Shown: piece after piece, positions 54,321-64,000 of the stretch
Position numbering within the stretch: position 1 is the stretch's first letter
Layout: each line of letters starts with the position of its first letter
DNA from: Aphrophora alni
Taxonomy: Eukaryota > Arthropoda > Insecta > Hemiptera > Aphrophoridae
Direction: 5' to 3'
Assembly (NCBI GenBank): GCA_963513935.1
Contig: OY740772.1
Location: 12,804,098 to 12,868,097, forward strand
DNA: 64,000 nucleotides
Translations under genes and position numbers: made by a program
The notes under the pieces: generated by a model
The model's database searches: none
What the model was told of the DNA's origin: nothing
The model's input: only the letters and a program-made list of their open reading frames with translations

Positions 54321-55289
54321 CGTGACATTCTATCAAATCACCTTTCTTGCACCGTCCCAAATTTAACACAAGTACATAAAAACCAAATCTAAATAAAACC
54401 TAAAAACACTGACTGTCACCGAATAGAACAAAGTTATATTATTCTTTATAGGTTAGGTTCGATTAACTGTCAAAATTCATTACATAGCTCTTTCAGGATA
54501 CCAGGAGACTAACAACTGGGTTACACAATCGATATAGGCCTACAGTAAATTATCCTTGACTATTACTAAGTTACGTACAAGGCCTATGTTGGTACAATAA
54601 ATAGTGCGCCTATCGTGCAATTACATGGCAGGTAAACTATAAAAGTGAAAGCTTTTGTAAAATCTATATCTATTGTAGCGAGACTGAGAGGTTACGTAAG
54701 ATTTAGGTTTTAATTCGGTTAGTTTTCCTGTGGAATCAGGGTCTCACTAGTCCAAAACCATAATATATATAGTTTAAACGGTTTTAATAATTTTTTCCCA
54801 ATTATAAATAGCGTTTTAATTATGAAACATTGCACTAATTGTCCCACTCAGCCCCCCCCCCCACCAAAAGAACCACAACTAATCATTACCAAAAATGTTA
54901 TTTCAGTAGTTGTAAATCAAAAAGTGAAAAACCACATTGTAAATCATTTTAAAAGGAATAACGAGATAAATAAACTGTGTCTAAATATTCCACAAAGTTT
55001 CTCACTCACTCTTTCCAAAACCAAACAAAAACTAATAGTCACCAAAATGTCTATTCAAAAGTTGTTAATCAAAAAGTGAAAATAAACCATGGACGATGTC
55101 TTTGAAAAAAAAATTAAATAAAGTCCTGCGCGTGTTTTGATTTTCCCTTTTATTTCATTAAAATGTATCTTTTTAAGTTCATTTTCGTATTTTCCAATCA
55201 CTCCTGAATTTACTTGCGATTTCGCACACGAGATTGGATCATGAATCTTCATATTTCACTAAAATTTGAATGATATTCGGTATAGTCGA
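54321..55289. other. No recognisable gene; C11 run
   Basis: C11 at 54852-54862. AAATCAAAAAGTGAAAA occurs twice (54915, 55066) with ACCAAAAATG/ACCAAAATG before each, a loose direct repeat of about 150 bp. ORF 54822-55079 spans both and has no motif. Confidence 0.45.
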
Positions 55290-56080
55290 ATATCAGAAAT
55301 TAAGTATTTTGTAACAACCCCATTGATTTTTTGTTTGTTTTTTTACTGATATCTCACGAACTGACACTTTTGGAGCGATGGAAACTATTACGTTTTGTTA
55401 AGGTCCTTAGAGGCTACATTTGAGCAAAATTTTATCAAAATCGGTATAGTTGATTTTAGAAATTAAATACTTTAAACAACCCCATTACTTATTTCTTTGT
55501 TTACTGATATCTCACGAACTGACACTTTTGGAGCGATGGAAACTATTACGTTTTGTTAAGGTCCTTAGAGGCTACATTTGAGCAAAATTTTATCAAAATC
55601 GGTATAGTTGATTTTGAGAAATAAAATATTTTAAACAACCCCATTACTTATTTCTTTGTTTACTGATATCTCACTAACTGACACTTTTGGAGCGATGGAA
55701 ACTATTGTTTTGTTAAGGTCCTTAGAGGCTACATTTGAGCAAAATTTTATCAAAATCGGTATAGTTGATTTTGAGAAATTAAATATTTTAAACAAGCCCG
55801 ATATCTCATGAACTTACACTTTTGAAATGATGGCAAGCAGTACGTTTCGTTTAGGTCCTTAGAGGCTACATTTGAGCAAAATTTTATCAAAATCGGTTCA
55901 GCCAAGTTTGAGAAATTAAGTATTTTATAACGGCCCCATGATTTTTTTTTTTGTTTTTTACCGATATCTCTAGAACTGACACGTTTGGAGCGATTCAAAT
56001 CATACGTTTGTTCAGATCCTTACATTTGAGCAAAATTTGATCTAAACAGCTTAACCCGATTTTGAGAAAATTGTAATTTC
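55290..56080 (+). repeat. Five-copy tandem repeat, about 157 bp
   Basis: CTGATATCTCACGAACTGAC, ACTTTTGGAGCGATGGAAAC, TTAAGGTCCTTAGAGGCTAC, ATTTGAGCAAAATTTTATCA, AAATCGGTATAGTTGATTTT. Unit starts at about 55347, 55504, 55663, 55799 and 55962. The middle units are nearly identical and the outer ones diverged, the usual picture of unequal exchange. A single diverged unit lies at 29860-30090. Confidence 0.85.
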
Positions 56081-57258
56081 TTTTTTTCTGGAAACTACCC
56101 CCAAATTTTAAATCATAAACAATAGACGTTCTTGTAAGAAGATTTTAAGCTGACCGCAATATTTGAAAAATGACAAGTGATATGAAAAATTTAACTCATA
56201 AAAATCCTCAAGGTTACTTTTTAAAGTTTGTTGGTAACTTTTCTACTTATAGAATAAAACAGCTGTGACACCTGTTTCAACCACCCTCTAAGCTTCCCTA
56301 GTGCCGTAAATACGTCCTCAGAGTAAATTTGGTGAAAATAAAACTTCTCATTTCAGCGGTGGAAGTCAAATGCTATTTTATAATATTCCCGCTTGTTTCA
56401 ATGAATATACCCAATTAATAAATAATCTTGATAAACCTAAAGAAAGAAATAATAACTACTAATATTAATACTATAAATTAATAATTGAAAAGAAAAATTG
56501 TATAAACCTAACTAAGTTAATAAATTGTTTAGGTACATTGTAACCTAGTTCTTGTGTTATTTTATATTATTTTGGGTCAATAACACAAACAATTTAGTAC
56601 TCCAAAATGAGACATTATTTTGAAAGAAATCATCTCATAGTTTGGTATTCCAAAGAGAACCAAGTAAGAGAAACTAACCACACTTTTTTTAGCTGTAAGA
56701 AACAGCTCATAATAACATAATTATAGTATCTTTATAAACAAATTCTCTTGTATTACTTCACTTTATATTTCTATAAGAACGTAAAAAAATTTCTATCACA
56801 CCCTTTAAAATAATACGGTTTTCTACACAATCTAAAATGTTGGCAATATGTGTCAGCCATGTAATCTAATCTCTTGCACAACATAACAAATCGAAACTCT
56901 ATAGCAACAATACAGGAACTTTCTAAAGTAAAGTTAGGTTATCCATATCCCTTGCATAACCTTGCAATCTCCTCTTTTATTTACTTACAGTTGACCCATA
57001 TAGATATAGGCAGCGTGCCAAGCCCTAAGCTTACCGCAGATGCAACATTTCTTGTGAAGTCTTTCATCATAATGTGGGTTCACTAGACGGAAAGATTAAG
57101 CTTGGAAATCGGAATTAGTAAACGTAAACATACCCCCCCCCCGGATATATACAGGGATATATTTTGAAAACTTACCACTTCTATTATTTAAAAGACGGAA
57201 AGAGATATGCATGATCTGTTCCTGGGATAGTTATTCACCTTTAGGCGAATCTTAGAAC
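56081..57258. other. No recognisable gene; C10 run
   Basis: AT-rich. C10 at 57133-57142. ORF 56874-57086 has no motif. GGATATATACAGGGATATATTTTG at about 57143 is a possible decayed foldback end. Confidence 0.45.
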
Positions 57259-57458
57259 NNNNNNNNNNNNNNNNNNNNNNNNNNNNNNNNNNNNNNNNNN
57301 NNNNNNNNNNNNNNNNNNNNNNNNNNNNNNNNNNNNNNNNNNNNNNNNNNNNNNNNNNNNNNNNNNNNNNNNNNNNNNNNNNNNNNNNNNNNNNNNNNNN
57401 NNNNNNNNNNNNNNNNNNNNNNNNNNNNNNNNNNNNNNNNNNNNNNNNNNNNNNNNNN
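57259..57458. other. Assembly gap of 200 N
   Basis: Exactly 200 unknown bases. AATCTTAGAA lies on both sides (57248-57257 and 57459-57468), so the two flanks may overlap or the gap may sit in a repeat. The minus-strand ORF reported through the Ns is meaningless. Confidence 1.
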
Positions 57459-57539
57459 AATCTTAGAATACTTATTTACAAAACTTAAAATACCCTCCCA
57501 CCGCCCCATGTGTATACCTCAAATTAAAACCCTTTAAAA

Positions 57540-57640
57540 ATCACGTTTGTGGTCCCAGAGGGCCTCAAAACGGATATATCAGCAAACAATTAGACATCGA
57601 TTTTTTTATCCATCATGACTTTCTCTACGTAAGAAAGTTA
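57540..57640 (+). repeat. Dispersed repeat D, copy 3
   Basis: GGGCCTCAAAACGGATATATCAGC, TTTTTTTATCCATCATGACTTTCTCTACG. Aligns with 30180-30290 and inverted with 10950-11035. Confidence 0.5.
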
Positions 57641-58139
57641 GTGCATATTTTATTAACTACTTTAAAATTTCAGTTTAAAATGCAATACCAGATGAATGGA
57701 CTAATGTACTTTTGAAAACACAAACTTACAGCTGATAACTAGAAATAAAGCCAAAGAGAGAGAGAGATAGAGACATTACAAAGTTTTATTTGCTAATTAG
57801 CAGAGCACTAAGGAAGTTACCCACACAAGTCTGCAACGTTTCTACGAAGTTTATGTACTTCCTTGAATCCCACCCACTTGCATGTTCTGAAAACTTATTT
57901 AAATGTTTAGTTTTAGTTAAATTTATAGAGGAATTAGATCTACTGTCATCTTCATCTTGCAAAAGTCAGAGAGCATGAAATGTGTACCCAAAATACCCAC
58001 TTGAGTAATTAGGCAAATCTATAAGTATTTATTTTATATATAATGTACATTAAGCCGTCTCTAAAGTTTGAAGCTCAGAAATTATGGGCTCTCGTGCTGC
58101 CACCTAACGGTCCATTCAAGAACAAGATCCTCCAACTCT
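57641..58139. other. No firm feature; uncertain 62-codon ORF
   Basis: ORF 57790-57978 has mixed composition (MLISRALRKLPTQVCNVSTK at its start) but no known motif. A GAGAGAGAGATAGAGA run precedes it. Treated as chance. Confidence 0.35.
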
Positions 58140-59165
58140 TCGACATGCCGTTCTTCGTCCGTTATCTGTACCTAAGATAGCGACAAAAAAAATTGAAACA
58201 TGAATTTGGTATGGCGGACTATAGGTTTTCTTATACAGAACCCTATTAAAATCCAGAAAAATAATTTAAAATTAAAAAATGGCGCCCGTTTTAAAAGAGT
58301 TTTTTTATTATCGCGTGTGTTATTCAACTTGTATCACAATAAAATCAGATAAAAAATTGGCAGATATCATTCTGCATGTAATGGTACCATCCCCACATCT
58401 CTGCAATAACACAGCGAAGTCAATGTCAACAATATTTTCGTATACTAGGTCCGAGTCACTGACACGAGCGAAGCGAGTGGAGACTTTTAAATGTATACTT
58501 TAGGTTTGCCTCAGGAAACCGTAAGTGATTTCCAATATGTCGTCAACCCTTCGTCGTTGTCCTCTGTACGTCCAACCACGATAGCGGTCACAAGATTTAA
58601 GATAGGCATAGGGGACTATAGTGTGCTCTTATAGAACTCTTTGGAAATTCAGAAATTTTTTATTGAAAACCTCAAAATGGCGGCCATTTAAAACCATTTT
58701 TTGTACATATCTCGTGTGCTATCCAACTTATAACACACTAAATTAGATAAAAAATTATCAGATTTCAATTCTGTATGTAATGGTACCAACTTCACCCCTC
58801 TACGACGACAAATAGCGAAGTTAGAGTGAAAAATGTAATTTTTAAACCTCGATCTCCTAAGAAAATGTGATATTAGTATACAGTAATAAGAGTTTCGGCA
58901 AAGCTACGTTAACAACACGAATGTAGTAAGTAGAGGCTCTGTCACATATGTCCCTTCTAGAATCTGATATGAGCGAAGCGAGTGAAGACTGTTTAACATC
59001 TACGAGGCTCGTAAAGCCTAGCCGATGTCAAGAGAGTAGTAATTACGAGGTTCAAATCAAACAGCCTACTGGGAAAGTTCAAGCTTTCAAGAGACATTAC
59101 ATGTAGAGGATCTGCTTGTATTACGTTAAATGATGTGGAGGGTAAGTACCATGATGGCCCTTTCA
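58140..59165 (+). repeat. Long repeat family C/E, two partial tandem copies
   Basis: Two successive copies of an ATGGCGG segment (58200-58400 and 58600-58800: GAATTTGGTATGGCGGACTATA, CAAAATGGCGGCCATTTAAAA, TAACACACTAAATTAGATAAAAAATT, TGTATGTAATGGTACCA). Each leads to GAGCGAAGCGAGTGGAGAC or GAGCGAAGCGAGTGAAGAC (58464, 58973), and finally GGATCTGCTTGTATTACG and GAGGGTAAGTACCATGATGG (59110-59157). Similar ends occur at 60800 and 61620. Confidence 0.65.
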
Positions 59166-59319
59166 CCTTGTTGTTCTTACCGTTAACCCCCCGCACTGGT
59201 TTCTCAACTATGCTATATCCGAATAAAAAAAATATACTAACTTTACGCAATTGAAAAAGGTTAACCAACTCCAACATTGATTCAATCCCCCTCCTTATAA
59301 AAAAAAAACAAACTCGTCT

Positions 59320-59508
59320 TCAACTTCTGGTTCTCAGTAAATTATGATTCATTGCAAGCTCCTGGATCCACCTTTCATTTGTCGTATCACACAGCTGAAC
59401 GCAAAACTTCCAAGAACCTTTTGTCCATATTCTTCTGTAATAACTTTTCTGTGGGAAGGGAAAATGAATGGAAGAAGTTGTAATAAAAACACCTGAGCAG
59501 CTTTGCAT
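59320..59508 (-). other. Weak exon-like ORF
   Basis: Minus strand. A pyrimidine tract, TTTTCCCTTCCCACAG, would make a good splice acceptor. It is followed by an open frame SYYRRIWTKGSWKFCVQLCD and TTNERWIQELAMN to a stop at about 59322. Composition is less AT-biased than its flanks. No family recognised; could be a terminal exon or chance. Confidence 0.25.
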
Positions 59509-60011
59509 TGTTTTATAGTTTATGTCATCTACAATTACCTGAGCTTCTAGAACAGTTACGCAGTGACGTCATAAGCTTGTAGATTTTGTGATGATTTCCT
59601 CATGTAGTGTTCCGTGGTTTTTTGCTTGTTGTTTAAAGGTGAAAAATTTTTTAGTCATCATCGCTTTATTATTTTTAAAAAAAGGAAGAAAAGATCCTTA
59701 ACTTTTGAATATTTTAAAGCGTCGTTGTCGAAAAATAACAAAATTTGTTCAAGAGCGACCTTATACGAAAGAAAGTGTATTATACAGACCCCCATTTTTG
59801 TACATCAAACAGTAACTAATTTTACAAAAAAACTGCAATTTTGTTATATAGATAAAAACTCAAACTAACCTATTTGTAGTAATTATTTCTACCACAAATC
59901 TGATCTACATGTTTGTTTGCCAAAACTCGAAAAGGTTATGTTATATATTTAAATAGACTTATGAAATTATTCACTTTAAAACCAACATAAGTTAAATAAA
60001 TCACCAAAACA
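59509..60011. other. No recognisable gene
   Basis: ORF 59614-59868 is lysine/phenylalanine-rich low complexity typical of AT-rich DNA; no motif. Confidence 0.45.
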
Positions 60012-60255
60012 ACAACACAAACAATGATTCTCGTAAGAGTGTTGCAAAAGCACTGAACTCATAGTAGTGCGGTCTAGACCCAATGAATGGCCGAACTTTA
60101 AAGAATTGCAGTGGAACAAACGAAAGTCGCAGTTATGTTATTTTATTTGTTATGACAGTAGACAGATAATAGAACCTAAAAATATTCGCAATAGAATGTT
60201 TTGAGTTTTGAAATTACAATAAAGGGAGGGAGGTACGAATAGTACACAAGTACCG
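60012..60255 (+). repeat. Dispersed repeat B, copy 2
   Basis: ACAAACAATGATTCTCGTAAGAGTGTTGC, TAGTAGTGCGGTCTAGACC, ACGAAAGTCGCAGTTATG, CAGTAGACAGATAATAGAACC, TACACAAGTACC. Versus copy 1 (12533-12745), it has extra sequence after the GTCTAGACC block and near TTATTTTATTTG. Confidence 0.65.
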
Positions 60256-60299
60256 AAAGATGAAAGAGAGGGATTTAATGCGAGATTACGTCCGTTGGC

Positions 60300-60850
60300 G
60301 TTGGAATGTAAGTATGATACTGTAGCACCAAAAATTAAGTTAGGAACTTGAAATTGTGTATAGGAGACTATTGTGTGCTCATATAAATTGAGAAAAATCG
60401 AATGAAAAATGTCAAAATAGCTGTTATTTTAAACAGTTTTTAGTTACCTACATGACAAATAGGGAAGTTATTGTCAAAAATATAATAGGAAACCGATAAC
60501 CTAACCTTCCAAAAAAAAAGTTCGTGTAGTTACAAGATCCGACAGGGCTGAATTACCGATAAGGGCTTCTTCACATATGTACAGCTAAGAGACCCACTGA
60601 GACACTGACATGAGCGAAGCGAGTGGATACTGTTTAATATCTAAAAAATTACTGATATATACAATTACAAGGTTCAGAAACCTGTGCAACAACTGTTTTA
60701 AATAAACTTACTCTACTAGGCAAGACACCCTGAACTACCAATTTAATTTAACATTTCCTACAAGGTCCATGAGACCTGCTTGAATTACAATCTATGACTG
60801 GGTAAGTACCATGATACACCCACCAACTTGTTTTAACATTCTCCCTATAC
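60300..60850 (+). repeat. Long repeat family C/E, copy
   Basis: GGAACTTGAAATTGTGTATAGG, AGACTATTGTGTGCTCATATA, AAAATGTCAAAATAGCTG, GACATGAGCGAAGCGAGTGG, TTTCCTACAAGGTCCATGAGACC, TGGGTAAGTACCATGATACACCC. Block order as in 58140-59165. Confidence 0.6.
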
Positions 60851-61249
60851 TAGTCTATGTCCATATAAGAAAATAAAGTGAAAAAATTAGGTTGAAGGCA
60901 AATGAGAAAAACAATTCATTAGAAATTTGTGAGAGTTCGAATTATCAACAACAGCTTCTTTTTCCTTTTAGCCCTCAAATAATACAGAAACTATGAGACG
61001 TAAAAATGATTTCTAAGTTGATTATAAATTTTAAAAAAAGATAGAATTTAACTATGCAAAGATGTATTTAACAAACTGCAGAAGAAATGCTATTAAGTAG
61101 TAATGGAACTTCACAGAGTTGTATTCAAATTATAATTAAATTCGACTACAAAAGAAGCAATTTCTGACTTGTTTAATTGGAAGTGCAGTTGTATTGGATG
61201 ATTAAACAAATGTTGGAAATAATTAATTTTACAGCGGAATCAGTGTCAG

Positions 61250-61660
61250 TGTAACACTTCAGAGGCGTCAAAAAAATTTGCTGATGGTCTAACAAATGAT
61301 GGAAAACATATCCTTACAATAAATAAATATATCATCCTGGGAATGCAAACCTACTCGTACAATTGTCACAGGATATTACGTCATCATATTTTGGAGGGGG
61401 GGTGTTACCGATAAAGACTTTTCATTATAAATGTGTAGTGTCAATTCTAAAAAGTATACTTGTTATTGAAAACATTAAAACCGTAATTTCTAGTATTCAA
61501 AATATGTCACTTGTTTTTTTTTGAAGACTCCTTGATCTATGAATACAATTTAATATTTCTTACAAGGCCCAAGAAAGCAACTTTTGGGCATTACGTTTAA
61601 AGGATCTGCTTGTATGATGGGCTGGGTAAGTACCATGATGGCGCACATCGTCTTGATATA
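61250..61660 (+). repeat. Long repeat family C/E, 3' part
   Basis: TTTCTTACAAGGCCCAAGAAAGC, GGATCTGCTTGTATGATGGG, CTGGGTAAGTACCATGATGG. The GTAAGTACCATGATGG word here, at 59143 and at 60801 looks like a splice donor but belongs to the repeat. Confidence 0.55.
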
Positions 61661-62176
61661 ATATCCGATAGCGATTTCTGCAAAATACCGCTGTATGCTC
61701 AGGATTCGTTCATTCTATTAAATCTAAAAGAAATCTGTGTAAAAGAAATGGGGAAGTTTGCGCCATTATTCTTATTTTTAAAAGGCCTTTAAAAAAGGTA
61801 TCGCTCAATAGGGGTTGCTATTTAAAATTCATGACTTACCACCAAACTACCCCATTTCGGGGGTAAGGGATGAAAATGTTGATACATCAAAAAAATCTTC
61901 CTTTAGTTATCTAAACTTTCCCCAAAGCAAATCTGTCTCTTTCCATTAATAAAAAAATAAAAAAATTAATAAAATAAAAAAAATAAATAAAAAAAATAGG
62001 GTGGGGGTGGGACTTTTAGGACATTTGGTATATATAGTATATAGGACGTTGATGTTATTTTTATACAGTTTTAAAATTAAGTTTGATTTGTTTTCTTCTT
62101 CTTTTGAATGTGAATAGATTTAGAATTCACTTCCCATTTAAATTAAATTAGTTCCTATAAGATCAGATGAAGTACG
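61661..62176. other. Low-complexity A/T tract; no gene
   Basis: 61950-61998 is an AAAATAAATAAAA-type simple tract followed by GGGTGGGGGTGGGA. Nothing else recognised. Confidence 0.5.
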
Positions 62177-62969
62177 GGGTCTTTCAAAAGTAAGCTAATG
62201 GTTGCGGTTTCGTTATTTGTTGTCCAATCCCCGAGAAAGACAAAACTCTTTATTGTATAATTGGGATTTATTAAAACATCAGCTGTTATTTTCATTGCTA
62301 TTTATTTGTTCCCATAGAAACGAGTTTTCTCATTGTTGACTAATTTCAAATACCGGAATCTAGTAGGTGGTAAACTTCTAGTAGGTGATAATATTTTTAT
62401 TGATAATATTTTAATTTATTTTTTTTAATTGCATCACGACTTCACCTTTATAAACATGCATCGTATTATAAACACGGATTATGAATGTGAACGGAATTTA
62501 TCAGCCGGGTTTTAAGAAAGTTTCGTACTCGCAACGGTTTGAGGGACGGACCGTGCGATGTACCTTGTTAGTAAGTTTGAAATCACCGGGTCTGTTGGAG
62601 ACATCAAGAGATCAGGGAGACCTTCAATCGTAAGAGAAAGAACTGAAAGAATCAATTATTCCAAACGTAGCTAAGATAAATGTCAACAAGTTAAGAAATG
62701 CCGCACATAAAGGAAAGACTACTGCTTATCCAAGAAGAGATTGGCGGCCACTTCGAAAACCGAAAGACTACTGCTTATCCAAGAAGAGATTGGCGGCCAC
62801 TTCGAAAACCTGTCTTAATAACTCTAACAAGTAAGAATTTGGCTTAATTTTAACATTTTTTTTATTAAATCCCGTTTAAATCCAAAGGAATTTATATACT
62901 ATATTCTGTTCTATGTTAAAAAACAAATAATTAGTCAATTAAAGTTTTAACTCACTTTTCAAAGAATCG
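62177..62969 (+). mobile_element. Internally deleted mariner-type transposon, copy 2
   Basis: Ends GGGTCTTTCAAAAGTAAGC and, reversed, GATTCTTTGAAAAGTGAGTT. The plus strand encodes VSKFEITGSVGDIKRSGRPS, IVRER (about 62570-62642), the FxxTGSVxDxxRSGRP signature of an insect mariner-type N-terminal HTH. It then jumps straight to KINVNKLRNAAH and a C-terminal IGGHFENLS with stop (62785-62819). About 200 residues of the catalytic domain are missing. A 49-bp tandem duplication (62713-62761, 62762-62810) covers the C-terminal coding end and shifts its frame. Confidence 0.85.
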
Positions 62970-63370
62970 GAACAATTGTGTCTTTTAGTGGAAGAGCAGA
63001 AACAGAAAATCCTCTAAGTTACTAATAAAATCTCTACTTAGACAGTCCCTTTTAGATCCTGTAAACTTATAATTTGATAACGATATGAAAAATTCTAGAC
63101 AAACTCTTGTTTTGTAAATGACAGGTTGAGGGCTTAATTCCCTTATTAACTCTCAATCTGAGAAGCTACGATTAGTAGTGAACCCTGGTTGTGAAAGGTA
63201 GAACTACAACGACGGGAACTCGATTTGGTAAAAACACCAGACTCGACTGAAACGGTTGAACAGTTTTAATTTAATTAACAGTTTGACCCGACAATTTCTG
63301 TTAAACTTCGCCTACTTTCATATCCACAAACCATAATAAATTCGTGCACAAATAAGAAATAAGAACTTAC
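62970..63370. repeat. Mostly unassigned; tRNA-SINE fragment inside
   Basis: 63165-63240 carries AGTAGTGAACCCTGGTTGTGAAAGG, AGAACTACAACGACGGGAACTCGAT, matching the SINE body at 6640-6715 and 47260-47512. The rest is unassigned and would be intron if the adjacent exon is real. Confidence 0.5.
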
Positions 63371-63444
63371 TGCCTTCAACTGATCCTCTGCTGGTCGGCG
63401 CCGGTCCACAACAAGTGCTTCTCTTCTCCGCGTCTAATCCGCAT
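63371..63444 (-). CDS. Candidate 74-nt internal exon of a cellular gene
   Basis: Minus strand. An acceptor with a strong pyrimidine tract (TGTTTTTAATTTCAG) is followed by 74 nt, then a donor GCA/GTAAGTTC close to consensus. One frame is open throughout: CGLDAEKRSTCCGPAPTSRG, SVEG, split at both ends. Base composition is well over half G+C in an AT-rich setting, and the peptide is not low-complexity. Length 74 is not a multiple of three, so it would join exons of different phase. No neighbouring exon was found in the window and I do not recognise the protein. It is the best candidate for host coding sequence here. Confidence 0.5.
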
Positions 63445-63592
63445 CTGAAATTAAAAACAGAATAATTATTGCACAAAAAAAGTTGACACTATTGGTGTGT
63501 ATTTTATTAATTATGTGTAATATTCCCTCACACGGCATGGTCCGCGTGCAAACATGAGAGGTGAATCATTCAGATAAAATTCCCAGTACAGG
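63445..63592. other. Intron-like flank
   Basis: AT-rich sequence upstream (minus strand) of the candidate exon. CCCTCACACGGCATGGTCCGCGTG at about 63525 is GC-rich without an assigned role. Confidence 0.4.
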
Positions 63593-64000
63593 TTAACCCT
63601 TTGACGAGTGCGGCCGTTCCTGAACGTCCCAAATAGCCAACAGCTGGTTAGTAAGTATTTACAAAGAAAATTGTTGTCAAGGAGTAAGAAAAAAAATTTT
63701 TTAAATAGTTGTTTTATTGGTTACAAATGTATAATAATATAATAATATTGTGTTAAAAACTTGTAAGAATAAAAATTTACACTGATAAATGTACTTTAAA
63801 AAAATTTGCACTGAAAAATCATTGTCACCCGTCGGTATAGCAGACATACACAGACAAAAACGTTTGCTGGGCCGCTTTTTTTCTACGAATCAATTTAGTA
63901 TAGCCTACATAATGGAAAATATAACATTTCTTTTCAGTTTTCTTGGAAGCGTGTGTTGGTTTCGTTTGCTGATAGCGGTATCCCATTGTCGGCGGCATAA
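63593..64000. mobile_element. Probable piggyBac-type element end, cut by the window edge
   Basis: TTAACCCTTTGACGAGTGCG (63593-63612) has the TTAA target plus CCCTTTG-type terminus of piggyBac elements, followed by GGCCGTTCCTGAACGTCC with partial internal symmetry. The minus-strand frames from 64000 to about 63830 are open in places (e.g. KKTEKKCYIFHYVGYTKLIR), but the Cys-rich C-terminus expected of a piggyBac transposase is not convincingly seen. The other end lies outside the window. Confidence 0.45.

Noticed and set aside
57252..57509. 85-codon minus-strand ORF
   Set aside because: It is almost entirely the 200-N gap.
59143..59160. Splice donor GTAAGTACC marking a gene
   Set aside because: The same word recurs in the neighbouring repeat copies at 60801 and 61625, so it belongs to a repeat.

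Overview
The window looks like animal nuclear DNA from an insect, possibly a hemipteran (weak inference). It is AT-rich and split up by many short repeats. It holds fragments of several insect-type transposon families (mariner with an HTH of the DUF4817 kind, Harbinger, Helitron, non-LTR LINEs), a tRNA-derived SINE, and a short run of the insect telomere unit CCTAA/TTAGG. No intact protein-coding gene is visible. Nearly all longer open frames are chance ORFs or broken transposon pieces. The only place that looks like a cellular gene is a 74-nt candidate internal exon on the minus strand near the right end (63371-63444), so much of the window could be intron or intergenic DNA.

Layout. 0-5 kb: a deleted mariner-type copy, a 166-bp MITE, and hairpin repeats. 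5-19 kb: dispersed repeats and several inverted-repeat (foldback/MITE) elements, one of them apparently inserted next to or into another (15.3-15.9 kb). 19.2-24.0 kb: the 3' part of a decayed non-LTR LINE (RT thumb, RNase H, C-terminal Cys/His knuckle). Its knuckle-coding segment is amplified into a 35-copy, 110-bp satellite (20042-23889). 25.1-27.8 kb: a second 5'-truncated LINE lying between two inverted copies of an ATGGCGG repeat. 28.5-28.8 kb: N-terminal piece of a DDE-type transposase. 33.1-33.6 kb: foldback element. 35.8-38.4 kb: a complex degenerate tandem array followed by a 16-copy 70-bp minisatellite. 40.4-41.8 kb: three inverted-repeat pairs, one outer pair enclosing two inner ones. 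42.6-43.7 kb: an E-box-like minisatellite and a LINE tail. 44.5-48.9 kb: foldback elements, a SINE with target duplication, and a Harbinger derivative inserted with a TAA duplication into another repeat. 51.3-54.3 kb: Helitron helicase fragment, short MITE, and a nearly full-length but broken mariner-type transposon. 55.3-56.1 kb: a roughly 157-bp five-copy tandem repeat. 57259-57458: a 200-N assembly gap. 58-62 kb: three copies of a long dispersed repeat. 62.2-63.0 kb: a second deleted mariner copy in opposite orientation to the first. 63.4 kb: candidate exon. 63.6 kb to the end: probable piggyBac terminus.

No genes act together here. The relationships are those of a transposon graveyard: nested insertions, internally deleted non-autonomous copies of families whose fuller copy is also present (mariner), and tandem amplification of transposon pieces. 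The strongest novelty candidates are the LINE-derived satellite with its internal 1.1-kb duplication, a recurrent CTGAYGA...GAAAC hairpin resembling a hammerhead core, an abundant unclassified SINE-like family (about 11 copies), and the spread of an AAAATGGCGG motif through several foldback families. All family calls rest on motifs recognised by eye; no search was run.
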